From a virus, in the IMG/VR virus record IMGVR_UViG_3300042446_002107, positions 28,298-92,297 of that record: 64,000 nt of DNA. One strand, 5' to 3'. The position numbers and the translations under genes are program-made. Shown in pieces: positions 14,348-22,610 of this stretch (position 1 is its first letter; each line of letters begins with the position of its first letter). Under the pieces are notes generated by a model that ran no database searches, had not been told where the DNA came from, and saw only the letters and a list, made by a program, of their open reading frames with translations.

Positions 14348-16185
14348 TTAACAGCCTTAGACCACTCGACGACCTCAAATGGAAATCTGACGCCTCTCTT
14401 TATTTTAGTAGGCCATTGGCGCTCGTCACGAGCACCTCTGAAATGGCGTACATCATAAACGTAGCCTCCTAATGCCGTTGGGTCTGGCTGGAGAGAAATA
14501 CCGAACTCTGGCCACCTAGACCAGACCGCTGAACCAAACGGACGCAGGTCTCTACTTGTCATGCTTGTCCCAAGTGGAGCGTGATGCTCAATCCAGAGAG
14601 CGCATTTATAGATGGTTCTAATCGTGTCCAAGTATTTTGCAACTTCTAACGCTATTGACTCAGAAGTTCTGCCACCTGGGTCTAGAAACGCTTTATAAAG
14701 AGGACCTATAACCAAAAGCTCAGGCTTGACCGTATCAAGCGCTTCTTCAAGAATCGCCCTATCGCTCGCCTTGAGTAAATCCATACCAGACGGACGAGTT
14801 AACAATTCGGCGTTCAGGCGAGACACGCGACCCTGCGACATGGCTTGAAGCGCTATGGAGCGACCAGTTCTTCTAATGATTCTGTCTGGGTTTTCAAGGT
14901 CAACAGTAAGTGTTGTGATTGGTTTCATGGGCTGAAACGAAAACGGATGTATTCCAGCCGCTGAAAGAAGCGCAACCTGTCTAGCCAACATTGTTTTACC
15001 GACACCTTCGGCAGCAACAACAATAACTCTTTCTCCTTTTTCAATAAGGCCAGGTATAGCCCAATCGTAAGTGTCACCATCGGACTCGTTGATGAAATCG
15101 TTCCAGTGAACAAGACGACCAGTGTCTAATGTGAAAGACACGGTAGCCGTTGCGAGAATAAGGCCACTCTTTGCTATTTTTTGTTTATTATTCAGGTCGC
15201 TTCTGTCTAAGATTTCTTGAATTTTGGTTAGAGCCAAATCTTCAGGAGAAAGTTCGTCTGTAATCTTTGATTCAGAAACGACTACTTCATTAAATCCATC
15301 TGCAGAAGTTTGTTGCGGTTCCTCTTCTTCCGGAATATACGGAATCAGCTCGTCAATGGCTCTACCAGCCTGAAGATGGTCTGTTATGTCCTTGTGTTCT
15401 GGACATACCCACACTTGAGCGTCGCATCCCACTGCCTTAAGTTTTTTACAAACATCTAAAGCGTGTTTTAATCCAACCTCGTCTTTGTCGGCGATTATTT
15501 CTACAACTAAACCAGCAAGTGGTTCGGTATGAATATCAAGCCATTTCCCAGCACCACCAGGCATGGTTGTAGCAATATAACCAGCGTCAGTCAACGTGTC
15601 TACATCTTTTTCGCCCTCCACAACCCATACAGGAGCATCGAACTGCTTTGAGTTTACAACTGCGGGAAGATTATAGAGAACCTTAGGAATGTCGCCGAGA
15701 CTGTACTCCCAGCCACCCCTGGAGTCTGGCTTTCGCTGACTAAATGTTTTCTTACCATTCTCGTCTACGTATCGAAGCTTTTGAAATATCAGCTTTCCGT
15801 TTTCGTCCGTGTAGTCATAGGTTGCTACTAATGTTTGTTTTGTTGAGGGTGTAGATTTTGCGACCACTGGCTTTTTCTGCTGTTCTGAGCTTTTTGGTGG
15901 AGAAACTGGACGATAATCTTTGTTCTGTAGATAGTCAGAATCGTCTTTTCGTGGCATCAAATCAGCAACACTTAAACCAACGGCAGTGCATATCTCTTCT
16001 ACGTTGCAGGACATTCCTCGATGACAGGTAACGAGAACTCTGCCGTCCATTCCTTGTCCAACAGAGAGAGACGGGTTGGCGTCATCGTTTCTGCATGGGC
16101 AGCGTGCAATCCATCCAGAGCCAGCCTTGCGAACACCGTCCAATAAGGCTAGAAAATTTTCAGTTTCTAAAGAAGGATTTGTCAT
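14344..16185 (-). CDS. primase-helicase (zinc finger, TOPRIM, RecA-like ATPase)
   Basis: 613 codons. A CHC2-like zinc module spans residues 25-75 (Cys29, Cys31, Cys54, Cys60). A TOPRIM domain follows, with VVEGEKDVDTL (Glu190) and IIADKDEVG. A RecA/RepA-type (AAA_25-like) ATPase has Walker A EGVGKTML (Lys397), TTLTVDLENPD, ELLVIGPLYKAF and ALWIEHHAPLG. This is the plan of phage primase-helicases that unwind the fork and make primers. A canonical primase catalytic domain between the zinc finger and TOPRIM looks short, so priming activity is uncertain. It works with ssb (2070-2546). The next gene overlaps it by four bases. Confidence 0.85.
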   Translation of the reverse strand: MTNPSLETENFLALLDGVRKAGSGWIARCPCRNDDANPSLSVGQGMDGRVLVTCHRGMSCNVEEICTAVGLSVADLMPRKDDSDYLQNKDYRPVSPPKSSEQQKKPVVAKSTPSTKQTLVATYDYTDENGKLIFQKLRYVDENGKKTFSQRKPDSRGGWEYSLGDIPKVLYNLPAVVNSKQFDAPVWVVEGEKDVDTLTDAGYIATTMPGGAGKWLDIHTEPLAGLVVEIIADKDEVGLKHALDVCKKLKAVGCDAQVWVCPEHKDITDHLQAGRAIDELIPYIPEEEEPQQTSADGFNEVVVSESKITDELSPEDLALTKIQEILDRSDLNNKQKIAKSGLILATATVSFTLDTGRLVHWNDFINESDGDTYDWAIPGLIEKGERVIVVAAEGVGKTMLARQVALLSAAGIHPFSFQPMKPITTLTVDLENPDRIIRRTGRSIALQAMSQGRVSRLNAELLTRPSGMDLLKASDRAILEEALDTVKPELLVIGPLYKAFLDPGGRTSESIALEVAKYLDTIRTIYKCALWIEHHAPLGTSMTSRDLRPFGSAVWSRWPEFGISLQPDPTALGGYVYDVRHFRGARDERQWPTKIKRGVRFPFEVVEWSKAVK

Positions 16186-16193
16186 CTAGATGG

Positions 16194-16517
16194 TCACCGA
16201 GGCAGGAGTAGGTTGACGGGGACTTTAGGAATCATAATGATGTTTAGTTTTCTTCTCATTTGATGCCTCTCACGTTCTGACGCTCCACCCCATATACCAA
16301 AAGATTCGTGATACAAGCCGTAAGACAAACACTCTAAACGAACGGAACAATCTTTGCAAATGCTCTTCGCGAGCACAGCATCTTTTTTTGCTTTGCGATA
16401 ATTGTCTGAGAATTTTCCTGGCTGAGATTTGTCCGCCATGGGAAACCACATATTGAGGTCTTTTCCGGTGCAACTACCACCTTCGGGAATACTGTCTATA
16501 CGTTCAATATTGTTCAC
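16194..16517 (-). CDS. WhiB-family Fe-S transcription regulator
   Basis: 107 codons. Four cysteines, Cys16, Cys54, Cys57 and Cys63, match the WhiB C-xn-C-x2-C-x5-C pattern that holds a 4Fe-4S cluster. Then comes GIWGG (74-78) followed by the basic ERERHQMRRK DNA-contact region. WhiB/Wbl proteins are confined to Actinobacteria and their phages, where they bind the primary sigma factor and change transcription. Here it probably redirects host transcription or blocks superinfection (inference). It precedes the primase-helicase in the same leftward unit with an 8-base gap. This is the strongest host clue in the window. Confidence 0.93.
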   Translation of the reverse strand: MNNIERIDSIPEGGSCTGKDLNMWFPMADKSQPGKFSDNYRKAKKDAVLAKSICKDCSVRLECLSYGLYHESFGIWGGASERERHQMRRKLNIIMIPKVPVNLLLPR

Positions 16518-16547
16518 TAGTAAACCCTGTCTTGCCGTGAAGCGAAA

Positions 16548-16958
16548 TTATTCTCCTGCGATACGGATTACATCGCGTGATGAAAGATACACGACTGCGC
16601 TGCGAATCACAAGTTGACCATTGATATCTTCTGAAGCAACATCTACTGCTTCCATTGGAACACCTATTCTAGAAGCAATCGCTGCTCTGGTTTTTTCTAT
16701 CCGAGTTTCTTGTTCTGCTAAATCGTCATCGTAAAAAACGTTTGAAGGAGAAGGTGCGGTAAAAGACTTGAGCTCTACTTGTTTTTCTTTAGCGCGCAAG
16801 CACCACATGCACGCAATATCACTCGATGAAGCTTTGCGTTTTCTAACATCAATATGACCACAAGAAAGCTTGTGCTGATACGTTAGTTGTCCCCATGCTC
16901 CTATTTTTTCAATAGAAACAATGGCCCTACGTGGGGCTTTTCGTCGTTCTGTTGTCAT
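16548..16958 (-). CDS. hypothetical protein with Cys-His zinc motif
   Basis: 136 codons. An N-terminal beta-rich part contains YQHKLSCGHIDVRKRK and then IACMWCLRAKEK, giving a CGH...CxxC metal-binding pattern (residues about 32-53). A helical acidic middle and a beta C-terminus (GQLVIRSAVVYLSSRDVI) follow. Similar small CGH/CxxC proteins occur in actinophages, without known function. It is in the WhiB transcription unit. Confidence 0.6.
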   Translation of the reverse strand: MTTERRKAPRRAIVSIEKIGAWGQLTYQHKLSCGHIDVRKRKASSSDIACMWCLRAKEKQVELKSFTAPSPSNVFYDDDLAEQETRIEKTRAAIASRIGVPMEAVDVASEDINGQLVIRSAVVYLSSRDVIRIAGE

Positions 16959-16985
16959 TTGGGCGAAGCTTTCCTCTCGGAAAGA

Positions 16986-17312
16986 CTAACGCTTAAACAG
17001 TTTTGAGAAGATTCTCTTCAGGGTGCCAACGCGAGCAGGGGCTTCCTTTTTCACAAGGTCTTTAATCTCGTTTGTAGTGGATGAAATGAAATCTTTGAAT
17101 TCAGATGTTCCATCAACAAAATTAATTTTAATCGTTTCCAATTCGTGCAATGCTTCATGAATTGCTGCTGCTTCAACGGCAGGCTTAACGCTCTTCTTCT
17201 TTGGAGCCGCAGCTTTCTTAGCGGGAGCCTTCTTGGCCGGAGCCTTTTTCTTGGCTACAGCCTTCTTGACTGGTGCTTTTTTTGATGATGTTTTTTTCTT
17301 GCTATCGCTCAT
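16986..17312 (-). CDS. histone H1-like Lys/Ala-rich protein
   Basis: 108 codons. Residues 1-45 are Lys, Ala and Pro repeats (KKAVAKKKAPAKKAPAKKAA), as in histone H1 tails and the C-terminus of actinobacterial HU. Residues 50-95 are an amphipathic acidic helix region, and the end is basic (TLKRIFSKLFKR). It probably binds and condenses DNA or neutralises packaged DNA. It is the first gene of the leftward unit and faces the divergent gene at 17405. Confidence 0.65.
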   Translation of the reverse strand: MSDSKKKTSSKKAPVKKAVAKKKAPAKKAPAKKAAAPKKKSVKPAVEAAAIHEALHELETIKINFVDGTSEFKDFISSTTNEIKDLVKKEAPARVGTLKRIFSKLFKR

Positions 17313-17327
17313 GGCTAAAACAATAGC

Positions 17328-17382
17328 GTACGGGTATGTCGTACAGGGTAAAACAACTTTATTTGTTTACCCGGATTCCGGG
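17328..17382. promoter_or_regulatory. two inverted repeats in a divergent intergenic region
   Basis: The 92-base gap between the divergent genes holds GTACG-7-CGTAC (17328-17344) and the perfect palindrome CCCGGA-T-TCCGGG (17370-17382). Both have the size of repressor operators. No convincing -35/-10 pair is visible beside them. Confidence 0.4.
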
Positions 17383-17404
17383 GGTCATTGACTAAGATTT
17401 TTTC

Positions 17405-18043
17405 GTGGAGCAATATGTAAATGATTTTAGTAAAATGGCACTGGCATTGACCTCGGCCCAAATGGCCAAGGATGAAGCAGTCAGTGAACATGGACTAGGA
17501 GAAGAGCTCTCGATTCATTTTTTAGCATGGCTAGATAACACCCTCATAGCGATTTGCCAAATGAATGGGGAAACTGGCAAGCTTGACCCTGAAACTAGAT
17601 TTAATAGATGTAAAGAGTTATGCAAAGTCCTCAGGACGGACATGTGGTCAACTGCGATAACTATGGTTTCAGAAGGATATTGCTCCCTGGACTCTTATAA
17701 GACCAAGAACATGGACCTTGCCACCGCTTTTGCTGACCAAAGTCTCCCGGTTTACGAATGCATAACCGTTAGCCACACGTCCATTGATGAAGATACTGAC
17801 CACGTTTCTCCCGTTTCAATGGTTGCAGCGCCGTACAAGATTGAAGTAGGCAGAAAAGTGAGCTGGAAAGAGGTGTTGGTTTATCCAGAAAAAGCCGACG
17901 AATACACTCGCCAGACCAAGTACCCGACCATGCTCCGCAGGGTTTTGCAGATGGACCCAGACGATTCCGTCATTGGAGACAATCTAACCACAGCAACATC
18001 TAAGATTTCCGACCTAGGTTTTATAATGCAGAGATTAATTTAA
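17405..18043 (+). CDS. hypothetical protein
   Basis: 212 codons from a GTG; the first in-frame ATG is at 17435. No Shine-Dalgarno sequence precedes either, so a leaderless start is possible. The N-terminal half is helical (KMALALTSAQMAKDEAV, LSIHFLAWLDNTLIAICQM) and the C-terminal half is mixed. It has two conserved-looking acidic/aromatic motifs (WSTAITMVSEGYC, DQSLPVYECITVSH). It is the first gene of the rightward unit leading to the reductase. Function unknown. Confidence 0.6.
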   Translation: MEQYVNDFSKMALALTSAQMAKDEAVSEHGLGEELSIHFLAWLDNTLIAICQMNGETGKLDPETRFNRCKELCKVLRTDMWSTAITMVSEGYCSLDSYKTKNMDLATAFADQSLPVYECITVSHTSIDEDTDHVSPVSMVAAPYKIEVGRKVSWKEVLVYPEKADEYTRQTKYPTMLRRVLQMDPDDSVIGDNLTTATSKISDLGFIMQRLI

Positions 18044-18056
18044 GTAAACTTATATT

Positions 18057-18386
18057 ATGTCTGAATTTTATAACAGCGCTGGATTTGGCGAATCATCGCT
18101 CTTTAGAAACGACTCCTCCGGAATAGATATCCACAGGGCAGACAGACAACCATGTCCGGTCTGTGGTCACCCTACTGGGGACTGCGTAGGAGATACTCCC
18201 GCTCCGGAGACAATATGGGGATACAACACTTCATCTTCGTTAGACAACTCGTTAACTTTTTATATTGAAGAAGATTATTTTGAAGAACGTGAAATTGCAC
18301 CCGGCATAATTACGAAGATTCTTGTCTTTAAAAAGGGAAAAAACATTCCTTTGACCACCGCAAAAGAATACGGTTTCATAAAATAA
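18057..18386 (+). CDS. hypothetical protein with zinc-knuckle-like motif
   Basis: 109 codons. The centre has PCPVCGHPTGDC (Cys33, Cys36, Cys43), a compact Cys cluster. The C-terminal half is beta-rich (IIEDYFEEREIAPG-type strand, IITKILVFKKGKNIPLTTA). It lies 13 bases after the previous gene and 89 bases before the ribonucleotide reductase. I know proteins of this look from actinophages but no function. Confidence 0.6.
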   Translation: MSEFYNSAGFGESSLFRNDSSGIDIHRADRQPCPVCGHPTGDCVGDTPAPETIWGYNTSSSLDNSLTFYIEEDYFEEREIAPGIITKILVFKKGKNIPLTTAKEYGFIK

Positions 18387-18475
18387 ATTTCATCGTCTCT
18401 CGACTTTTTCTTTATTCGTTTTTGCGCTACACTCATTTACTCACAGTTATTAAGTGACCTACCTGACAGGAAATT

Positions 18476-20401
18476 ATGAACCTCATTGACGATGAATTTA
18501 TTGCTTCATACGCGAACAAGCAAGTCCCTTGGGGCTTTAACGGAATGGGAGAAATCGTTTTTTTGCGCACCTATGGTCGCTTGAAAGAGAATGGAAACAT
18601 AGAAACATGGGCTGAAACAATTCAGCGAGTTGTCAATGGAGCAGTTGCTATCGGCGTTCCTTACACTAGAGAAGAAGCCGAAGAACTTTTTGACCACATG
18701 TATCACTTGAGGTGCTCAGTAAGCGGTAGGGCGCTTTGGCAGCTTGGAACCCCAATGGTTGAATCTTTTGGCGGAGCATCCTTGAACAACTGCTACTTCA
18801 CAAACATTGAAAAGATAGATGACTTTGAGTTTCTTTTCAATTACTTGATGCTTGGCGGCGGAGTTGGTTTTTCAGTAGAGCGTTCAAAGATTCACGACCT
18901 TCCAAAGGTCAAATCTGGCGTTGTTATCTCGCACGAAAGAACAAACGATGCAAATATTATTGTTCCAGACTCACGAGAGGGCTGGAGCCGTCTACTACAT
19001 GCCGTATTGAAGTCATACTTTGATACTGGTAAGTCTTTTACTTATTCAACAATTCTTGTACGAGAGTACGGAGCAAAGTTGAGCAAGATGGGCGGAACCG
19101 CATCGGGTCCTGGCGCTCTTATTGAGGGCGTGGAGGATATCTGCAAGGTTCTGGAAAACAGAGTAGGAAAGAAGCTTCGGTCTATCGATGTTTTGGATAT
19201 TTGTAACATTATTGGTCGCGTTGTTGTTTCCGGCTCGTCGCGTCGGTCGGCGCAAATAGCCGCAGGTGACCCTGACGACGTTCTTTTCCAGCGTGCCAAG
19301 AACTGGGGAAGTGGAAACATTCCTGCATGGCGAGCAAACAGCAACAACTCTATCTATGCCGATGGTTGGGACGAGATTCCTGCTGAGATTTGGAAGGGTT
19401 ACGACGGTTCTGGCGAACCATACGGATTCCTTAACAGAAAGCTTGCAAGAGCCGTTGGTCGACTTGGCGAAAAGAACGTTGACAACTCAATTGAAGGCTT
19501 TAATCCATGCGCTGAAATTGGCCTAGCAGATGGAGAGTCGTGCAACTTGTCCACAATCTTCCTGCCGAACGTAGAGTCCGTAAAACAGTTGATGTCTATC
19601 TCTCGTCTTCTTTATATGACACAAAAGCAGATAACACGACTTTCTTACCCGTTTGAAAAGACAACCAAGATTGTTCGCAAGAACGCCAGAATTGGACAAA
19701 GCGTCACAGGAGTGCTTCAAGCCTCCGAACAGCAGGTTTCTTGGCTCTCCACGACATACGACTACCTTCGTGACCTTGACGCCGAGTACTCAGCAGAAAA
19801 AGGCTTTCCGAAGTCCATCCGTCTTACCACCGTACAGCCCTCTGGGACGCTCTCTCTGCTCCCTGGAGTCACTCCGGGCATACATCCGGCCTTTGCAGCC
19901 TATTACACCCGTAGGGTCCGTTTTGGCTCGAACGACCCGCTCGTAGAAGCCTGTCGCAAGAGGGGTTACAAGGTCGTCTGGGATATTGGCATCGATGGAC
20001 GAGAAGACCACACCCGTTATGTTGTTGAGTTCCCTTGTGAATCACCGCAGGGGTCAATTTTGGTCAGCGAAATGACAGCAGTTCAGCAATTGGAGTGGGT
20101 CAAGAAGCTTCAGACAGAATGGGCAGACAATGCCGTCTCGGTAACTGTGTATTACAGAAAAGAAGAACTTGAAGAAATCAAGCAATGGCTTTCAAAGAAT
20201 TACAACGACAGCGTTAAGTCTGTTTCATTCCTTCTTCACACAGACCATAACTTCGTTCTTCCTCCATACGAGGAAATTACAAAAGAAGAATATGAAAAGA
20301 CTGTCGCAAAGATTGATTTCACTATTCCACTTGTTCAGTCAAAGTTTGACGGAGAAATTGACATGGAAGATTGCGCAACAGGAGCCTGCCCAGTAAAGTA
20401 G
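18476..20401 (+). CDS. nrdJ: adenosylcobalamin-dependent (class II) ribonucleotide reductase
   Basis: 641 codons with AGGAAATT before the ATG. The length and the absence of an ATP cone match the monomeric class II triphosphate reductases. Visible are the first active-site Cys region SLNNCYF, the loop LMLGGGVGFSVERS, NPCAEIGL..GESCNL (catalytic Cys and Glu), the phosphate-binding PSGTLSLLPGVTPGIHP, and a C-terminal redox pair in DCATGACPVK (Cys633, Cys638). It reduces ribonucleotides to deoxyribonucleotides using coenzyme B12, and thioredoxin (911-1240) is a likely reductant. The 89-base gap upstream is too short for a cobalamin riboswitch. Confidence 0.95.
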   Translation: MNLIDDEFIASYANKQVPWGFNGMGEIVFLRTYGRLKENGNIETWAETIQRVVNGAVAIGVPYTREEAEELFDHMYHLRCSVSGRALWQLGTPMVESFGGASLNNCYFTNIEKIDDFEFLFNYLMLGGGVGFSVERSKIHDLPKVKSGVVISHERTNDANIIVPDSREGWSRLLHAVLKSYFDTGKSFTYSTILVREYGAKLSKMGGTASGPGALIEGVEDICKVLENRVGKKLRSIDVLDICNIIGRVVVSGSSRRSAQIAAGDPDDVLFQRAKNWGSGNIPAWRANSNNSIYADGWDEIPAEIWKGYDGSGEPYGFLNRKLARAVGRLGEKNVDNSIEGFNPCAEIGLADGESCNLSTIFLPNVESVKQLMSISRLLYMTQKQITRLSYPFEKTTKIVRKNARIGQSVTGVLQASEQQVSWLSTTYDYLRDLDAEYSAEKGFPKSIRLTTVQPSGTLSLLPGVTPGIHPAFAAYYTRRVRFGSNDPLVEACRKRGYKVVWDIGIDGREDHTRYVVEFPCESPQGSILVSEMTAVQQLEWVKKLQTEWADNAVSVTVYYRKEELEEIKQWLSKNYNDSVKSVSFLLHTDHNFVLPPYEEITKEEYEKTVAKIDFTIPLVQSKFDGEIDMEDCATGACPVK

Positions 20402-20405
20402 ACAC

Positions 20406-21038
20406 ATGGCAGGAAGAAAACCAATACCAGAAGAAGAACGTTTCTGGGAGAAGGTAGACAAATCTGGACCTAATCCAGATTATCCAGACTGTTGGGAATG
20501 GACTGGCTATGTTGTGAAAAAATATGGTCACTTTGCAATCAAGCAAGATGGGGTAAACAAGAAACTTGGTGCCCATGTTTATAGCTGGCAAAAAGCAAAT
20601 GGCAAGCGAGTCCCAGAAGGGCGCGAAGTTTGCCATACATGTAACAACCCTCCATGTGTTCGTCCGGACCATTTAGAAGCTGAGACCCGTTCTCACAATC
20701 AGCGCTATTCGGTTACGCACGGGAATCATAAAGAGAGCAGAAAGACGCACTGCAAACACGGTCATCTCTATGATGAGGAAAACACAATCCACAGAATCAG
20801 CAAACATACCGGTTTTGTCACACGGGATTGTAAGGCTTGTCACAAAAGATGGAAGAAAGAGCGACTTGCGCGCAGACGCGAGGAAAAGGGAATAGAGCCT
20901 AAAAAACTAAACCACTGTAGAAAAGGTCATGACTTTAGTGTTTATGGGGAGAAGTGGTTCGTGAAAAAAAGTGGGCGAAAGTATCGGACGTGCGCGGAGT
21001 GTATGCGAATTAGAAACGAAAAGAAAAAAAATGGCTAA
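20406..21038 (+). CDS. HNH homing endonuclease
   Basis: 210 codons. The N-terminal FWEKVDKSGPNPDYPDCWEW module is followed by AHVYSWQKANGKRVPEG and the HNH core EVCHTCNNPPCVRPDHLEAETRSHN. A C-terminal part has two zinc clusters (THCKHGHLYD...CKACHK and NHCRKGHDF...CAECMR). This is the layout of free-standing HNH_3 endonucleases in phages. It starts four bases after nrdJ. Such genes often sit beside nucleotide-metabolism genes and spread by cutting alleles that lack them. Confidence 0.88.
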   Translation: MAGRKPIPEEERFWEKVDKSGPNPDYPDCWEWTGYVVKKYGHFAIKQDGVNKKLGAHVYSWQKANGKRVPEGREVCHTCNNPPCVRPDHLEAETRSHNQRYSVTHGNHKESRKTHCKHGHLYDEENTIHRISKHTGFVTRDCKACHKRWKKERLARRREEKGIEPKKLNHCRKGHDFSVYGEKWFVKKSGRKYRTCAECMRIRNEKKKNG

Positions 21039-21600
21039 GAATATGCCTCTCATTGAAAGATTTTTTCAGAAGGTCGATAAGTCTGGTAACGATAAATTTC
21101 CAGATTGCTGGATTTGGACTGGCGCACCAACGAGTAAGGGGTATGGTTCGTTCAAGTACTACCAAGACAGGCCGGCGATTGGGGCTCATGTTTCAAGCTA
21201 CCTTTTTCATATAGGTGAAGTACCAAAGGGCCTACTTGTCTGCCACCATTGCGACAACCCGCCGTGCGTTAACCCCGAACATCTTTTTCTAGATACAAAT
21301 TCAGGAAACATGAAGGACATGTTCAAAAAAGGAAGAAATCCCCCTCAGACGAAAAAACAGACTCACTGTAAAAAGGGTCATTCTTTTGAGGAGTTCGAAC
21401 CTCTTGTATATGTAAAGAAACAGGGCAGGCAAATTGGTGAAGAATATAGGGTCTGCAGGGAATGCAAACGAATCAATGACTTAAAAAGGAAAGGGAAAAA
21501 CATTGAGTCCATGAAGGAGTACAACCGCGTGAACCGGGACAAACTGAACGAACAAAAGAGAAACCTGTATCATTCTCGCAAGAACAAACCAACCCTCTAG
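21031..21600 (+). CDS. HNH homing endonuclease, paralogue of the preceding gene
   Basis: 190 codons from the ATG at 21031, which overlaps the preceding stop by eight bases; the frame is open from 20971, but an earlier start would overlap more. FFQKVDKSGNDKFPDCWIW, then LVCHHCDNPPCVNPEHLFLDT and a CKKGHSFEE...CRECKR cluster repeat the architecture of the upstream gene, so the pair probably arose by duplication or serial invasion. The C-terminus is basic and probably disordered. Confidence 0.85.
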   Translation: MAKNMPLIERFFQKVDKSGNDKFPDCWIWTGAPTSKGYGSFKYYQDRPAIGAHVSSYLFHIGEVPKGLLVCHHCDNPPCVNPEHLFLDTNSGNMKDMFKKGRNPPQTKKQTHCKKGHSFEEFEPLVYVKKQGRQIGEEYRVCRECKRINDLKRKGKNIESMKEYNRVNRDKLNEQKRNLYHSRKNKPTL

Positions 21601-21636
21601 CGTCGGTGGCCCAAGGGATAAGGCAACAGACTTCTA
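21600..21636 (+). pseudogene. 5' half of a tRNA-Arg(UCU)-like gene, cut at the anticodon loop
   Basis: From 21600 the sequence reads as a tRNA 5' half: GCGTCGG acceptor strand, U8, a D arm with GCC...GGC around AAGGGATAA, and the anticodon-loop sequence CTTCTAA (anticodon UCU, A37). The anticodon stem 3' strand, T arm and acceptor 3' strand are missing, and an HNH frame begins ten bases later. The loop is identical to that of the complete tRNA-Arg at 22099. Confidence 0.45.
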
Positions 21637-21645
21637 AAAGTAACA

Positions 21646-22113
21646 ATGGTCAGAATCCCAAATGTGTACAATTTAAATATGACCAAAGAATGCCCATCGT
21701 GCAAAACCGTAAAACCTAAAAATTGTTTTGCTAAAAATGTAGGAAAAAAAGATGGGTTACAAAGCTCCTGTAGGGAGTGTAGGAAGGTTTATTTTAAGAC
21801 GCATTATGAAGAAAATAAAAAATACTATATCGACAAAGCGTACGATAGAAAATTAAGGATTCAAAAAGAATTCATTGAATGGTTAGCAGATAAATCATGT
21901 ATGGACTGCGGAAATAGTGATATCCGTGTTTTAGAATTTGACCATCGTGGGGAAAAAGAGTACAATGTGTCTCACTTGGTAAATACTGGAAGAGACAAAG
22001 CGGCATACGAAGAAATTAAAAAATGCGATATTGTATGTGCAAATTGTCATAAAATTAGAACGGCACAACAATTTAACTGGGCAAAGCACTCATATCGGGC
22101 CCCATTAACTTAG
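21646..22113 (+). CDS. HNH endonuclease between tRNA sequences
   Basis: 155 codons from 21646; an internal ATG at 21679 (MTKECPSC) is an alternative start. An N-terminal zinc module CPSCKTVKP...CRECRK precedes a basic helical linker and the HNH core CMDCGNSDIRVLEFDHRG...VCANCHKIRTAQQ. The 3' end overlaps the start of the intact tRNA-Arg by 15 bases. The gene lies exactly between a truncated and a complete tRNA-Arg, suggesting that it moved with or into a tRNA gene. Confidence 0.82.
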   Translation: MVRIPNVYNLNMTKECPSCKTVKPKNCFAKNVGKKDGLQSSCRECRKVYFKTHYEENKKYYIDKAYDRKLRIQKEFIEWLADKSCMDCGNSDIRVLEFDHRGEKEYNVSHLVNTGRDKAAYEEIKKCDIVCANCHKIRTAQQFNWAKHSYRAPLT

Positions 22114-22173
22114 TGGATAAAGTCAATGCCTTCTAAGCATTTTACGGGAGTTCGATTCTCTCATGGGGCACCA
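22099..22173 (+). tRNA. tRNA-Arg(UCU) with encoded CCA
   Basis: Acceptor GCCCCAT (22099-22105) pairs with ATGGGGC (22163-22169), A is the discriminator and CCA is encoded (22171-22173). The D loop has AGTGGATAA. Anticodon stem AATGC/GCATT encloses CTTCTAA (anticodon UCU). The T arm is GGGAG-TTCGATT-CTCTC. It reads AGA/AGG, which are frequent codons in this window and usually rare in actinobacterial hosts. Confidence 0.93.
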
Positions 22174-22226
22174 AATCTTACAAAGCCTAAGCCCTGCCCG
22201 ACGCGCAACGAGTATAGGATTTAGCC

Positions 22227-22610
22227 ATGAATATCAACATAGGTTCAGACCCGGATTTCCAAAACATCCTTGACCGTTTTGCTGACGGCATACCGGCAAC
22301 CATTGACTGTGGTTATGGCTGGGCGGAATTAATAAGGAAATGCGATACTGTTTTATTTACGCAGGACCCGAATTACACGATTGTGCAAATAAAAGAAAAG
22401 TTTGGTGGACTACGTTTTTACTTCAATCTTTCAAACATGGAAGAATATAGTAAAGTCAATTCACTGATTCTTACTATCGAGCAGGATTCTTTCAGCGTAT
22501 GTGAGAAATGCGGTGAACCAGGATATCCACGCAAGGTGGAGACATCAGGAATGCGTTATACGTCTTGCGACGAGCACGAAATTCATTCCCACATTTCAGG
22601 GTTGGGGTGA
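22227..22610 (+). CDS. conserved phage hypothetical protein with C-terminal zinc ribbon
   Basis: 127 codons. The motif DCGYGWAELI, then YTIVQIKEKFGGLRFYFN, and a C-terminal SVCEKCGEPGYPRK...CDEHE (Cys-x2-Cys and Cys/His) give a recognisable family seen in various phages and bacteria, with no known role. It is the last gene of the rightward reductase unit. Its 3' end overlaps the leftward small membrane protein gene by 28 bases. Confidence 0.65.
   Translation: MNINIGSDPDFQNILDRFADGIPATIDCGYGWAELIRKCDTVLFTQDPNYTIVQIKEKFGGLRFYFNLSNMEEYSKVNSLILTIEQDSFSVCEKCGEPGYPRKVETSGMRYTSCDEHEIHSHISGLG

Noticed and set aside
18387-18475. Cobalamin riboswitch ahead of the B12-dependent reductase
   Set aside because: Only 89 bases are available and no B12-box-like sequence or multi-helix fold is visible.
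22198-22204. CCGACGC, complementary to the acceptor strand of the tRNA half at 21600-21606, as if the tRNA were split by an intron
   Set aside because: No T arm or anticodon-stem 3' strand precedes it. A 7-base match within 600 bases can occur by chance.
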